The translations under genes were made by a program, and so were the position numbers. A stretch of DNA of 64,000 nt from Marivivens niveibacter (lineage in GTDB: Bacteria; Pseudomonadota; Alphaproteobacteria; Rhodobacterales; Rhodobacteraceae). The stretch is from assembly GCF_002150005.2 (NCBI RefSeq), contig NZ_MSPP01000004.1, positions 124,001-188,000 of the forward strand, given 5' to 3'. The notes beneath the pieces were generated by a model. That model was not told the origin of the DNA. It ran no database searches and saw only the letters and a program-made list of their open reading frames with translations. Shown here in pieces: positions 8,850 to 18,121 of this stretch. Position 1 is the first letter of the stretch. Each line of letters begins with the position of its first letter.

Positions 8850-9458
8850 TTAGCCTTTGGCCTCTGCCTTGTCGTCACCAGGCAGGATGTATTCAGCACC
8901 TTCCCATGGGGACATGAAATCGAACTGACGGTATTCTTGGGTCAGTTTGACAGGCTCGTATACAACGCGCTTTTCGGCTTCGTCATAGCGGACTTCGGTG
9001 TAACCGGTGGTCGGGAAATCCTTGCGCAGCGGGTGACCACGGAAACCATAGTCAGTCAAAATGCGGCGCAGGTCTGGGTGACCCGAGAAGATGATGCCGA
9101 ACATGTCGAACACTTCGCGTTCAAACCAGTTTGCCGATGGGTGAATTTCAATGATCGACGGGACCATTTCGTCTTCGCGTACAGCCACGCGCAGACGAAT
9201 GCGGTGGTTTTGATACATCGACAGGAAATGGTACACGACGTCGAAACGTTTCGCGCGGCCTGGGTAATCGACGGCGGTCACATCAACCAGCGAAGAAAAC
9301 TGGCAGGACTGATCGTTTTTCAGGAATTCAACGAACGACGCGATTTGCGGCAGCGCCACATCAACAGTCAGTTCGCCAAAAGCCACTTCGTAGCCCAGAA
9401 CAGCGTCCGCTTGTTTCAGCTCTAGCAGAGCACCGAGTTCTTTGAGTGCGTCAGACAT
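8850..9458 (-). CDS. nuoC: NADH-quinone oxidoreductase subunit C (NuoC)
   Basis: The 30-kDa subunit of complex I, part of the connecting module with NuoB, NuoD and NuoI. The 202-residue protein has the signature block [13 protein letters not shown] followed by [14 protein letters not shown] and GHPLRKDFP. It ends in a short acidic tail rich in Ala, Lys and Glu. It follows nuoB by 9 bp and precedes the sulfotransferase gene by 3 bp. In this organism nuoC and nuoD are separate genes, unlike the nuoCD fusion of enterobacteria. Confidence 0.96.
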   Translation of the reverse strand: MSDALKELGALLELKQADAVLGYEVAFGELTVDVALPQIASFVEFLKNDQSCQFSSLVDVTAVDYPGRAKRFDVVYHFLSMYQNHRIRLRVAVREDEMVPSIIEIHPSANWFEREVFDMFGIIFSGHPDLRRILTDYGFRGHPLRKDFPTTGYTEVRYDEAEKRVVYEPVKLTQEYRQFDFMSPWEGAEYILPGDDKAEAKG

Positions 9459-9467
9459 AAGGCCCCC

Positions 9468-9995
9468 TTAGCGAACGATTGTGCCGGTGCGGCGGATTTT
9501 ACGCTGCAACTGTAGCAAACCGTATAGCAGCGCCTCAGCAGTTGGAGGGCAGCCCGGAATGTACACGTCCACAGGAACGATACGGTCACAACCACGCACA
9601 ACCGAATAGGAATAGTGATAGTAACCACCACCGTTCGCGCAGGATCCCATCGAAATCACGTAACGAGGCTCTGGCATCTGGTCATAAACCTTGCGCAGCG
9701 CAGGTGCCATTTTGTTGGTCAGCGTGCCCGCAACGATCATCAGGTCAGACTGGCGCGGGGATGCACGTGGTGCAGTACCAAAACGTTCCACGTCGTAGCG
9801 CGGCATCGAGGTGTGCATCATCTCAACCGCGCAGCACGCCAGACCAAAGGTCATCCAGTGCAGCGAACCAGTACGCGCCCAGTTAATGATGTCCGCGGTC
9901 GAGGTCACAAGGAAACCCTTGTCCTGCAGTTCCGCGTTGATCGCTTGGGTTACGACTTCTTTATCAACACCAGCGGTGTTGGAACCGGTCATCAT
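9468..9995 (-). CDS. nuoB: NADH-quinone oxidoreductase subunit B (NuoB)
   Basis: The 20-kDa subunit of complex I that holds [4Fe-4S] cluster N2, the electron donor to quinone. Ligands are the tandem cysteines of [23 protein letters not shown] and VYIPGCPPT. The reading frame is open upstream to 10112, but that part overlaps nuoA and has no NuoB similarity. The ATG at 9993-9995 overlaps the nuoA stop as ATGA, with a purine-rich GGAATGGGA before it; the next codon is also ATG, giving [12 protein letters not shown]. The protein is 174-175 residues, normal for the family. Confidence 0.95.
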   Translation of the reverse strand: MMTGSNTAGVDKEVVTQAINAELQDKGFLVTSTADIINWARTGSLHWMTFGLACCAVEMMHTSMPRYDVERFGTAPRASPRQSDLMIVAGTLTNKMAPALRKVYDQMPEPRYVISMGSCANGGGYYHYSYSVVRGCDRIVPVDVYIPGCPPTAEALLYGLLQLQRKIRRTGTIVR

Positions 9996-10357
9996 TCCCA
10001 TTCCAGAGCGCCTTTCTTCCATTCGTATGCAAAGCCTGCGGTCAGAACCGCAAGGAACACCATCATCGACCAGAAACCGACCATGCTTAGGTCTTTGAAT
10101 GCCACGGCCCATGGGAACAGGAACGCGACCTCAAGGTCGAAGATGATGAACAGGATCGACACCAGATAGAAACGCACATCAAATTTCATACGCGCATCGT
10201 CAAAGGCGTTAAAACCACATTCATATGCCGACACTTTTTCAGGGTCCGGGTTACGTACAGCGACGATCACCGCAGCCAGAACAAGAATCAGGCCCAGAAC
10301 AATGGCCAATCCCAGAAAAACAATGATGGGGAGGTATTCGCGAAGCATTTCTTCCAC
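9992..10357 (-). CDS. nuoA: NADH-quinone oxidoreductase subunit A (NuoA)
   Basis: A membrane-arm subunit of complex I at the junction with the peripheral arm. The 121 residues have three membrane helices, with the conserved loop [22 protein letters not shown] (the cysteine loop near the quinone site, shown here in part) and [11 protein letters not shown]. The start is a GTG at 10357 with AAGGA 6-7 bases upstream. It is the first gene of the nuo unit; the 229-bp region in front holds a candidate promoter. Confidence 0.95.
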   Translation of the reverse strand: MEEMLREYLPIIVFLGLAIVLGLILVLAAVIVAVRNPDPEKVSAYECGFNAFDDARMKFDVRFYLVSILFIIFDLEVAFLFPWAVAFKDLSMVGFWSMMVFLAVLTAGFAYEWKKGALEWE

Positions 10358-10416
10358 GACAGTTCCTTTCCTACAGGACTCAACCGTCTTTGTGACAGGT
10401 CCGTTGGTTTGTCATG

Positions 10417-10445
10417 GCTTTACCCCTGCCACGTCAAAGGGTCAA
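10417..10445 (-). promoter_or_regulatory. candidate sigma-70 promoter for the nuo operon
   Basis: On the minus strand TTGACC (10440-10445) and TAAAGC (10417-10422) are separated by exactly 17 bp, about 60 bp before the nuoA start. The -35 is good and the -10 is poor, so this is a plausible site only. Confidence 0.35.
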
Positions 10446-10586
10446 CCGAACGTAAGGTTTCCAGATGCGGTTTTTACGTTCAAATCAGCCAGACGGATGT
10501 GTTTTTTGCCCCAAGACGCTGAATGATGATGTGCACGGCGGCGTTTATCTGTCCAGCATTGGTTGGCAAACATACCCTTTCGGGTC

Positions 10587-11075
10587 TTAGTTTTCAGTTC
10601 TTTTCGCAAAACTACGGTAGCGATGACGATAGATCAGGTTCGGGCGATCCCCTTCGAACAAATAAAACAAAGATAACGCCGAAAAGATCAAGAAACCCAA
10701 AGTAAACAGAGAATCGGCAGGGCCGCTCACCGACAATGTTTTCATCGCGCCACCAGTGACCGTGAAAAATAGCGATAGCAGCAACTGACCGCCTGCAAAA
10801 AACAACGCAATCGGTGCGCGGATCAGCAAGGTCAAAGCGGTCAACAATTGCAACGCACCGCCGAGCAGCAGGGACAAGTAACCGAATTCCAGATACCCCC
10901 ACACTTTCCAAATGCCTGTGGCCGCAAAAATCAATCCAATGACGATGATCGGAATGTTCACTTTGCCCTGCGGGTGCGCGCGTGCCATTTCAGGGGTCAC
11001 ATGAACCCATTGCGCGCCCGTCTGGCGATCCATTTTGCCGTATTCAAAACGGCCCTCTTTCGGCATTTGTGACAA
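10587..11075 (-). CDS. hypothetical four-helix membrane protein
   Basis: A 162-residue protein with a hydrophilic N-terminus (about 38 residues) followed by four closely spaced hydrophobic segments (roughly 39-60, 66-84, 88-107 and 121-140) and a basic tail YRHRYRSFAKRTEN. No motif points to transport or catalysis. It is transcribed towards nuoA but separated from it by 229 bp. Unknown function; its length, start and composition support a real gene. Confidence 0.65.
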   Translation of the reverse strand: MSQMPKEGRFEYGKMDRQTGAQWVHVTPEMARAHPQGKVNIPIIVIGLIFAATGIWKVWGYLEFGYLSLLLGGALQLLTALTLLIRAPIALFFAGGQLLLSLFFTVTGGAMKTLSVSGPADSLFTLGFLIFSALSLFYLFEGDRPNLIYRHRYRSFAKRTEN

Positions 11076-11150
11076 AGTAGCCTCCGACGATCAGTGGTTT
11101 GGGCGCTAATTGCCTGCAACGCGCCCCTGCATGCAACCCATATAGGTCGG

Positions 11151-11654
11151 TTAATCGATACCGAATTGCGTCAAATCGACCATGCGAGCGTCTGCCCGTT
11201 CATCTTTGGTCAGGGGAAATTTTTTCAGCATCATGTCGTATTTCAAACGAACACGCGTCCCCCACCCTTCGTGGATTGCGGACATCAGACGAACGTGCGC
11301 ATCCATCCAGGTTTTGCGCGAATAGTTATCCAGTCCAGCGCCATATTCACCTTTGGCGCGCAAACGGGTCAATAGTCCTGCTTTCTTGCGGGTACGGGTC
11401 TGTTTTTCCACCTGACGCGCCATCGCCATGGTCAGGTGTTCCATCGTCAAAAACACCAGCTCTGGCCCTTCGACGACCCGTTCATCATTCGTTTTACCGT
11501 CTATTCGGCGCAGCCATTTGAAATATGGGCCATCGCCTTCGACGAAGGGTAAGTTGTCGTTCTGAAATTCGATCGGCAAACGGAATTCAGGCTGCGGCAC
11601 GCGCAACATGTCCAGTTTTTGACGAATCTCCTCCTCGACTTCGCCACGTGTCAC
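11151..11654 (-). CDS. hypothetical protein coupled to a DegT-type aminotransferase
   Basis: A 167-residue soluble, basic protein of no family I recognise, rich in Arg, Lys and Glu with predicted helices throughout. The frame is open to a TTG at 11678, but the GTG at 11652-11654 overlaps the aminotransferase stop as GTGA, the classic arrangement for coupled translation, so I start there. This pairing suggests it works with the aminotransferase, for example as a partner or next enzyme on an amino-sugar-like product, but there is no catalytic signature. Confidence 0.65.
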   Translation of the reverse strand: MTRGEVEEEIRQKLDMLRVPQPEFRLPIEFQNDNLPFVEGDGPYFKWLRRIDGKTNDERVVEGPELVFLTMEHLTMAMARQVEKQTRTRKKAGLLTRLRAKGEYGAGLDNYSRKTWMDAHVRLMSAIHEGWGTRVRLKYDMMLKKFPLTKDERADARMVDLTQFGID

Positions 11655-12856
11655 GGATTTGCGGCCTCCTGCTGCCAAACGGCGCTAACTTCGGATTTGA
11701 TGATACGAGCGATCAAATCGCAGTCTTCTAAGGTAAAAGTCAGCGGCAAACGCATATCCATGATTCCCGCCAAGATCCTATCAGTCGCAGGCATAGGGGG
11801 ATGTTCGGCATACTGCCAACTGTCATATTTGGATGTGAACCCAACTGGTTCATCCGCGCCGAACCATTTCAGCTCGACCCCACGCGCTGCACATCTGGCA
11901 ACGACGTCTTTGATCTGGCTTGGCGCCCAGTCCAACAACAAAAATTGGAAACTAGAGGCGACAAAGCCCTCTTCTTCGGGGCGATCAATCAGCGTCATGC
12001 CGGGCGTGTCGCGCAAACCAGCCTCGACCACGCGGTATCGCGCATTCCATTTTCCGCACTGTTCGGACAAGCGGGATAACTGCGGGCGCAAAATCGCCGC
12101 TCGCAGATTATCCATTCGGCCAGAGATATTGGGCGTTTCGTATTTGATACGCTTATACGTCGCCGCTGGTGGACCCGCGCGATGACGTTCGAACATCATA
12201 TAGCTGCCCGACAACATCACGGAGCGCGCCATGATTTCATCGTCATCGGTGACCAGCAAACCGCCTTCGCCCGAATTCATGTGTTTGTATGTCTGCGTCG
12301 AATAACAGCCGACATGACCAAAGCGCCCCGAAGGAATCGTGTGCCACGTTGCACCCATGGTGTGTGCGCAGTCTTCGATCACGATGACACCCGCAGCACC
12401 GCAGATCCGCATCAATTCGTCCATGTCACAGATGTGGCCGCGCATGTGGGACAGTAGCAAAACCTTGGCCTGCTTCACCTTTGTGCGCAGATCGTTCAAG
12501 TCGATGACCAATCCTTCGGTCACGCCAACATAGATCGGCTTTGCGCCAACAGATGCAATCGCACCGGGCACAGGGGCCAATGTAAACGCGTTGGTCAAAA
12601 CCGGATCACCGGGCTCGACCCCGACCGCCCGCAATGCCGTCGTAATCGCATATCCGCCGGACGCCACAGCAAGGCAGTATTTCGATCCAACGAATTTAGC
12701 GAACTCTTCTTCTAATAATGCCGCTTCGGCGATTTCATCACCGACAGTGTTATAACGGTGCAATCGCCCCGTTTGCATAATGCGCACGGCCGCATCGATC
12801 GCCTCTTCGGGGATCGGTTCCTGTTGCGTGAAAGAGCCTGTGAATTTATCGGTCAT
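11651..12856 (-). CDS. DegT/DnrJ/EryC1/StrS-family PLP aminotransferase
   Basis: A 401-residue fold-type I PLP enzyme of the sugar-aminotransferase family, which usually transfers an amino group to a keto-sugar nucleotide. The Schiff-base lysine is K191 in TQTYKHMNSGEGG, the pyridine-N aspartate is D162 in VIEDCAHTMG, and a substrate/cofactor loop ASGGYAITTALRA is near residue 65. No other sugar-nucleotide genes are nearby, so the substrate is open. It sits 39 bp after the phosphatase gene and overlaps the following unknown gene by 4 bp. Related enzymes also act in antibiotic and lipopolysaccharide amino-sugar pathways. Confidence 0.85.
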   Translation of the reverse strand: MTDKFTGSFTQQEPIPEEAIDAAVRIMQTGRLHRYNTVGDEIAEAALLEEEFAKFVGSKYCLAVASGGYAITTALRAVGVEPGDPVLTNAFTLAPVPGAIASVGAKPIYVGVTEGLVIDLNDLRTKVKQAKVLLLSHMRGHICDMDELMRICGAAGVIVIEDCAHTMGATWHTIPSGRFGHVGCYSTQTYKHMNSGEGGLLVTDDDEIMARSVMLSGSYMMFERHRAGPPAATYKRIKYETPNISGRMDNLRAAILRPQLSRLSEQCGKWNARYRVVEAGLRDTPGMTLIDRPEEEGFVASSFQFLLLDWAPSQIKDVVARCAARGVELKWFGADEPVGFTSKYDSWQYAEHPPMPATDRILAGIMDMRLPLTFTLEDCDLIARIIKSEVSAVWQQEAANP

Positions 12857-12895
12857 GGCAGGACGGTGAACGATCGGCGGTTTAACGTCAATGGG

Positions 12896-13558
12896 TTACC
12901 CCAATAACGAATGCGCAACATCGGGCAAGTCGTTGAAATGCTGAATGATTGCATCTGGTTGCAGGTCCGCCACAGCATTTCCAGCAGGTCCGAAACCAAC
13001 CATCACAGATGGCACCCCCAACGCGCGGGACGTATTCAGGTCAGTGACACTATCCCCGACCAGCAGGCAACGTTCTGGATTTCCGCCCGCACGCAGCGCG
13101 GCCTGCACCAATGGCTCTGGATCAGGCTTGCGAACCGGCAGCGTATCCGCACCGATCAAAGACCCGAAAGCATCTAGAACACCCAACTGGCTCAACACCA
13201 TCCGAGCCAGCTTTTCCGGCTTATTCGTGCAAATACCGACCGCAAACCCGTTGGTTTTCAACGTCTCCACAGCATCCATGGCGCCGTCGTACAAATAGGT
13301 ATGCGTTGCCACATCCTGCTCGTAGGCAGACAACAGATGGGGATATTGTCGATCAATCTCTGCGGCATCTTCCCACCCGACGCGATCAAAGCCGGTGGTC
13401 AGCATCATTCGTCCGCCGCGCACAGCCACGGCCGCATCAGCAACAGGATCCAGCACTTCACCCAACCCCAGCGATCTGAAACAACTGTTGGCGGCGTTGA
13501 TCAAATCGACGCTTGTATCTGCCAAAGTTCCATCCAGATCGAATATCACGGTGCGCAT
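12896..13558 (-). CDS. gph: phosphoglycolate phosphatase-like HAD hydrolase
   Basis: A 220-residue HAD-superfamily phosphatase that probably removes the phosphate from 2-phosphoglycolate. Motif I is FDLDGTLADT at the N-terminus, motif II is GICTNKPEK, and motifs III/IV are RKPDPEPL and LLVGDSVTDLNTS. The frame is open far upstream to 13900, but the ATG at 13558 places the catalytic DxD at residues 6-8, as is normal, and the extension would run into glmU. It is divergent from glmU. Another small-molecule phosphatase activity is possible. Confidence 0.88.
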   Translation of the reverse strand: MRTVIFDLDGTLADTSVDLINAANSCFRSLGLGEVLDPVADAAVAVRGGRMMLTTGFDRVGWEDAAEIDRQYPHLLSAYEQDVATHTYLYDGAMDAVETLKTNGFAVGICTNKPEKLARMVLSQLGVLDAFGSLIGADTLPVRKPDPEPLVQAALRAGGNPERCLLVGDSVTDLNTSRALGVPSVMVGFGPAGNAVADLQPDAIIQHFNDLPDVAHSLLG

Positions 13559-13675
13559 GGGGCCTCCAACTGCTTTTTTCCCCGTGTAACGAACCGAAAG
13601 GTAATGTGAACCCCTAAAACTTGAGTTATGACCCAGCCAACGACATACAGGCGCAAAAGTATTTAAGAGGCGTAT

Positions 13676-15031
13676 ATGAGTATTTCCCATATTATTTTGG
13701 CAGCCGGCATGGGCACTCGCATGAATTCGGACATGCCAAAAGTTCTGCATAAAATCGCAGGTGCGCCACTGGTTGTTCACGCGATGAAATCGGGCGAAGC
13801 TGTGGGCGTGGATAAATCTGTCGTTGTAGTTGGCCATGGCGGCGAAGCTGTTTCCAAAGCCGTGACCGACTGGAACCCTGATGCGACTGTCGTCACCCAA
13901 GAAGAACAGCTAGGCACCGGCCACGCCGCATTGCAGGCACGCGCCGCGTTGGCTGATGTCACAGGCGATGTGTTTGTCGCTTTCGGCGACACCCCGTTTA
14001 TCCGGCCTGAAACGCTGGAAAAGATGCTGGATGCACGCAAAACGCACGACATTGTCGTGCTGGGTTTTGACGTATTTGATCCTACCGTTCGTTATGGTCG
14101 CCTGATAATGGAAGGTGACGACTTAACCGGTATCGTTGAATTCAAAGACGCCAGCGATGAACAGCGCGCGATTTCGTTGTGCAATTCTGGTGTGATATGC
14201 GCGGACGTTCAGGTTCTGTTTGAGCTACTGGATCAGGTCGGAAACGAAAACGCGTCTGGCGAATATTACCTGCCTGATATCGTCGCGATTGGCCGCGCGG
14301 TTGGCAAAACTGCAACCGTAGTGCGCTGCGACGAAGCTGAAACGCTGGGCGTGAATACTCGCGCCGAATTGGCCCGCGCTGAACAAATGTTCCAAAACGC
14401 GATGCGTGCTGAGGCACTGGACAACGGCGTCACGCTGTATGCGCCTGATACAGTCATTTTTGCGCATGACACCGTGATTGGCCGCGATGCGGTCATTGAA
14501 CCAAACGTGGTGTTTGGCCCGAACGTGACCATCGAATCCGGCGTTACCGTCCGTGCCTTTTCGCACCTAGAAGGTTGCCACGTCAGCCGCGGCGCGACCG
14601 TTGGCCCATTCGCCCGTTTGCGCCCCGGCGCTGAACTGGCCGAGGATGTGCACATCGGCAACTTTGTCGAAATCAAAAACGCGACCATCGACGAAGGTGC
14701 CAAGGTCAACCACCTGTCTTACATCGGTGACGCCTCTGTGGGCAAAGCCACCAACATCGGTGCGGGCACCATCACCTGCAACTATGACGGCGTTTTCAAA
14801 CATAAAACAACGATTGGCGCGAATGCCTTTATCGGGTCCAACACGATGCTGGTTGCCCCCGTCACTGTGGGCCACCGCGCCATGACAGCAACAGGCACGG
14901 TGGTGACAAAAGACATCGAAAACGATGCAATGGCCATTGGACGGACAAAGCAGGAAAACAAACCGGGCTTTGCGACCAAAATGTTCGAAATGTTAAAGGC
15001 TAAAAAGGCCAAACAGGCGAAAGGAGCCTGA
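13676..15031 (+). CDS. glmU: bifunctional N-acetylglucosamine-1-phosphate uridyltransferase / glucosamine-1-phosphate acetyltransferase (GlmU)
   Basis: It acetylates glucosamine-1-phosphate and then makes UDP-N-acetylglucosamine, the precursor of peptidoglycan and lipid A. The N-terminal pyrophosphorylase domain has LAAGMGTRM (residues 8-16). The C-terminal half is a left-handed beta-helix of hexapeptide repeats (e.g. VVFGPNVTIESGVTV) with the acetyltransferase active-site region NHLSYIGDASVG and GAGTITCNYDG. Length is 451 residues, as expected. glmS follows after 2 bp, so the two steps of the pathway are co-expressed. Confidence 0.97.
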   Translation: MSISHIILAAGMGTRMNSDMPKVLHKIAGAPLVVHAMKSGEAVGVDKSVVVVGHGGEAVSKAVTDWNPDATVVTQEEQLGTGHAALQARAALADVTGDVFVAFGDTPFIRPETLEKMLDARKTHDIVVLGFDVFDPTVRYGRLIMEGDDLTGIVEFKDASDEQRAISLCNSGVICADVQVLFELLDQVGNENASGEYYLPDIVAIGRAVGKTATVVRCDEAETLGVNTRAELARAEQMFQNAMRAEALDNGVTLYAPDTVIFAHDTVIGRDAVIEPNVVFGPNVTIESGVTVRAFSHLEGCHVSRGATVGPFARLRPGAELAEDVHIGNFVEIKNATIDEGAKVNHLSYIGDASVGKATNIGAGTITCNYDGVFKHKTTIGANAFIGSNTMLVAPVTVGHRAMTATGTVVTKDIENDAMAIGRTKQENKPGFATKMFEMLKAKKAKQAKGA

Positions 15032-15033
15032 AA

Positions 15034-16851
15034 ATGTGCGGTATTGTAGGTGTATTGGGCAATCACGAAGCGGCGCCAATTCTGGTCGAAGCGTTAAAAC
15101 GGCTGGAATATCGCGGATATGACTCTGCCGGTATTGCAACGGTAAACGATGGCGCGCTGGACCGCCGCCGCGCTGTTGGCAAATTGGTCAACCTGTCGGA
15201 CCGTTTAGTGCATGAACCTTTGGCTGGTAAGGCTGGCATCGGCCATACCCGATGGGCGACCCACGGCGCAGCGACCGAAACGAACGCGCACCCCCACCGC
15301 GCGGGCAAAGTCGCAGTCGTTCACAACGGCATAATCGAAAATTTCCGCGAGCTGCGTCAATTCCTATCGGACAACGGAATTGAACATGTGACCGACACCG
15401 ATACCGAAACCGTCGCGTTGCTGGCTGGTTACTACGTCGATCAAGGCATGGCTCCGCGTGAAGCCGCGCAAAAAACCATCGCGCAACTGCAGGGCGCTTA
15501 TGCCCTGTGCCTGCTGTTTGAAGGCGAAGAAGACCTACTGATCGCAGCGCGCAAGGGATCGCCCTTGGCAATTGGTCACGGGCAAGGCGAAATGTTCGTG
15601 GGATCAGACGCGATCGCATTGGCACCGCTGACCAACACGATCACCTATCTGGACGAAGGCGACTGGGCCATCATCACCCGCAGCAGTCTGGAAATTCGCG
15701 ATGAGGCTGGCGAACAAGTCAACCGTGACGTCAAAACCGTAAACATCGACGCGGCGCGCGTGGATAAAGGCGGCTATAAACACTTTATGGCTAAAGAAAT
15801 CGCAGAACAGCCTGTCGTCATGACCGAAGTTCTGGGCCACTACGTCAAATCAGACGGCATTCAGTTCCCAAACCAAGACATTGATTTCAAATCAATCAAT
15901 CGCTTGACCATGGTTGCCTGCGGCACGGCCTATTACGCGTGTTTCGTCGCGAAATATTGGTTTGAACAATTGGCAGGTCTGCCTGTCGAAATCGACGTGG
16001 CATCCGAATTCCGCTACCGTGAACCACCCATCACATCGGGCACTGCGGCTTTGTTTGTCAGCCAATCGGGCGAAACCGCCGATACCTTGGCCGCGCTGCG
16101 CTATTGTGCGGGCAAAGCGGACAAAATCATCGCTGTTGTCAACGTTCCAGAAAGTTCGATCGCGCGTGAAAGCGATGTCGTTTTGCCTATCCTTGCAGGC
16201 GTCGAGGTTGGCGTTGCATCGACCAAAGCCTTTACAAACCAGCTGATGACCTTGGCCGTCTTGGCGCTGGAAGCCGCCCATCAACGCGGCCGCCTGACCG
16301 ATGCAGAACTTGGCGATTATCTGGAAAACCTCCGGTCACTGCCTGGTATCTTGAACACCGCCTTGGGCATCGAAACCCGCTGCGAAGAAATCTCGCTCAA
16401 ACTGGCCGAAGCACGAGACATTCTGTTCTTGGGCCGTGGGCGCATGTACCCTCTCGCGCTCGAGGGGGCATTAAAGCTCAAGGAAATCAGCTATATCCAC
16501 GCCGAAGCTTATGCCTCGGGCGAACTAAAGCATGGCCCAATCGCCTTGGTCGACCAACACGTACCCGTGATCGTCATCGCCCCGCGTGATGACCTGTTCG
16601 ATAAAACGGTCAGCAACATGCAAGAGGTCATGGCACGTGGCGGCCGCGTTCTGTTGGTGACCGATCAAAAAGGCGCAGAAGAGGCCGGGGACGGCGTTTG
16701 GGAAACCTTGATCATGCCAGAGGTTGACGCATTTTTTGCACCCATCCTTTATGCGGTCCCTGCGCAAATGCTGGCCTATTACACTGCTGTTGCCAAAGGC
16801 ACTGATGTCGACCAGCCGCGCAACCTCGCGAAATCGGTCACTGTGGAATGA
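15034..16851 (+). CDS. glmS: glutamine-fructose-6-phosphate aminotransferase, isomerising (GlmS)
   Basis: It makes glucosamine-6-phosphate from fructose-6-phosphate and glutamine, the first committed step of hexosamine synthesis. The protein begins MCGIVGVLG, so Cys2 becomes the N-terminal nucleophile of the class II glutaminase domain. Two SIS sugar-phosphate domains follow, with FVSQSGETADTLAALRYC and a C-terminal QPRNLAKSVTVE tail. It is 605 residues. The stop overlaps the start of the GNAT gene (ATGA, 16848-16851). No glmS ribozyme is expected here because the gene lies 2 bp after glmU. Confidence 0.97.
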   Translation: MCGIVGVLGNHEAAPILVEALKRLEYRGYDSAGIATVNDGALDRRRAVGKLVNLSDRLVHEPLAGKAGIGHTRWATHGAATETNAHPHRAGKVAVVHNGIIENFRELRQFLSDNGIEHVTDTDTETVALLAGYYVDQGMAPREAAQKTIAQLQGAYALCLLFEGEEDLLIAARKGSPLAIGHGQGEMFVGSDAIALAPLTNTITYLDEGDWAIITRSSLEIRDEAGEQVNRDVKTVNIDAARVDKGGYKHFMAKEIAEQPVVMTEVLGHYVKSDGIQFPNQDIDFKSINRLTMVACGTAYYACFVAKYWFEQLAGLPVEIDVASEFRYREPPITSGTAALFVSQSGETADTLAALRYCAGKADKIIAVVNVPESSIARESDVVLPILAGVEVGVASTKAFTNQLMTLAVLALEAAHQRGRLTDAELGDYLENLRSLPGILNTALGIETRCEEISLKLAEARDILFLGRGRMYPLALEGALKLKEISYIHAEAYASGELKHGPIALVDQHVPVIVIAPRDDLFDKTVSNMQEVMARGGRVLLVTDQKGAEEAGDGVWETLIMPEVDAFFAPILYAVPAQMLAYYTAVAKGTDVDQPRNLAKSVTVE

Positions 16852-17441
16852 TTTGGCCTGCGCCAGTTACATTGTCAGACAGCGCGGTCACTCTGGCGCC
16901 GCTGTCTGCTGATTACGCGGGCCCACTGCAAACCGCCGCCGCAGACGGCGATATGTGGAAACTTTGGTATACGTTCATTCCGCATCCCGACGATGTTGAG
17001 GCCGAAATCGAACGGCGTCTTTCGCTTCAAAAAACGGGTTCGATGCTGCCGTTCGTCGTGCTGGATGCGTCTGGCCGCGCGGTGGGCATGACGACCTATA
17101 TGAATATTGATGCGTCCAACAAACGTGTCGAAATCGGATCTACGTGGATTTGCAAATCGGCGCAGCGCGGACCTTTGAACACACAGGCCAAACGTCTACT
17201 GCTCGCACATGCTTTTGATGACTTGGGCTGTATCGCAGTCGAACTGCGCACCCATTTCATGAACCATCAAAGCCGTCGCGCGATTGAACGTTTGGGGGCG
17301 AAACTGGACGGTGTGCTGCGTAGTCATATGGTGATGAAAGACGGATCGCTACGCGATACATGCGTCTATTCGATTGTCGAGCACGAATGGCCTATGGTAC
17401 GGGCTCATCTGGATTGGCAACTGACAAAACCGCGGGACTGA
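16848..17441 (+). CDS. GNAT-family N-acetyltransferase (RimJ/RimL-like)
   Basis: A 197-residue acetyl-CoA-dependent acetyltransferase. The layout fits the RimJ/RimL-like GNAT group that acts on protein N-termini or small amines: a core beta-sheet, the pair RVEIGSTWI, then NHQSRRAIERLGAKLDGVLR, where the Q/N-x-x-S-RRAIE-LGA segment marks the cofactor-binding helix. It overlaps glmS by 4 bp and the following AlkD-like gene by 1 bp, so it is part of a four-gene coupled unit. The substrate is not evident. Confidence 0.85.
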   Translation: MIWPAPVTLSDSAVTLAPLSADYAGPLQTAAADGDMWKLWYTFIPHPDDVEAEIERRLSLQKTGSMLPFVVLDASGRAVGMTTYMNIDASNKRVEIGSTWICKSAQRGPLNTQAKRLLLAHAFDDLGCIAVELRTHFMNHQSRRAIERLGAKLDGVLRSHMVMKDGSLRDTCVYSIVEHEWPMVRAHLDWQLTKPRD

Positions 17442-18121
17442 TGGACTACACCGATATTATTGCATCGCTAGAGGCACAGGCCGATCCCAAGGCTGCTGTG
17501 GACATGGCTGCCTATCACAAAACAACGCGGCGCGTTCTGGGGATCAAAGTCCCTGTTCTGACCGACCTAAGCCGCGACATTCGCCCAGCGGTCGATTTGG
17601 ACGAACGACTGGCCCTGTGCGATGCGCTTTGGAAAGCGGACATTCATGAAACCCGCATTTTGGCGGCAAAATTACTGGAACAAGCCCGCATTCGACCCGA
17701 TGATCAGGCCGCGTGGGATTTGATCGTATCATGGGCACCCGATTTTGACGGGTGGGCGATTGCAGACCATGTCTGCAAATCAGGCGAAAAACGTCTGGTC
17801 GCGGATCCAAGCCGATTAGACACAGTCGAAAGCTGGACAACGTCGGATCACATGTGGACCCGCAGGGCTGCAATGGTCATCACTCTACCCTGGACCAAAA
17901 TGGCATTCCCCAAAGACGCCGATATTGCCATCCAAGAACGTGTTATGGGGTGGGCCGCAACCTATGTACCGGATCGCGATTGGTTCATCCAAAAATCCAT
18001 TGGCTGGTGGCTGCGCGACCTGTCCAAACGCAACCCCGAACGCGTCCGTCAGTTTTTGGACGAACACGGCGCACAGATGAAACCCTTTGCCCGCCGCGAA
18101 GCTGCTAGATACCTGAAATAA
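17441..18121 (+). CDS. DNA alkylation repair protein (AlkD-like HEAT-repeat)
   Basis: A 226-residue all-helical protein resembling the AlkD/AlkC class of DNA glycosylases that remove bulky or positively charged alkylated bases. Family features include DLSRDIRP, FDGWAIADHVCK, a WTTSDHMWTRRAAMV segment that would line the DNA cleft, and KSIGWWLRDLSKRNPE. The start ATG at 17441 shares one base with the GNAT stop (TGATG). The frame is open a further 27 codons upstream, but those overlap GNAT. It ends directly against the convergent lipoprotein gene. Confidence 0.82.
   Translation: MDYTDIIASLEAQADPKAAVDMAAYHKTTRRVLGIKVPVLTDLSRDIRPAVDLDERLALCDALWKADIHETRILAAKLLEQARIRPDDQAAWDLIVSWAPDFDGWAIADHVCKSGEKRLVADPSRLDTVESWTTSDHMWTRRAAMVITLPWTKMAFPKDADIAIQERVMGWAATYVPDRDWFIQKSIGWWLRDLSKRNPERVRQFLDEHGAQMKPFARREAARYLK

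Noticed and set aside
13559-13900. Upstream extension of the phosphatase frame
   Set aside because: It crosses the divergent promoter region into glmU; the HAD motif begins at 13558.
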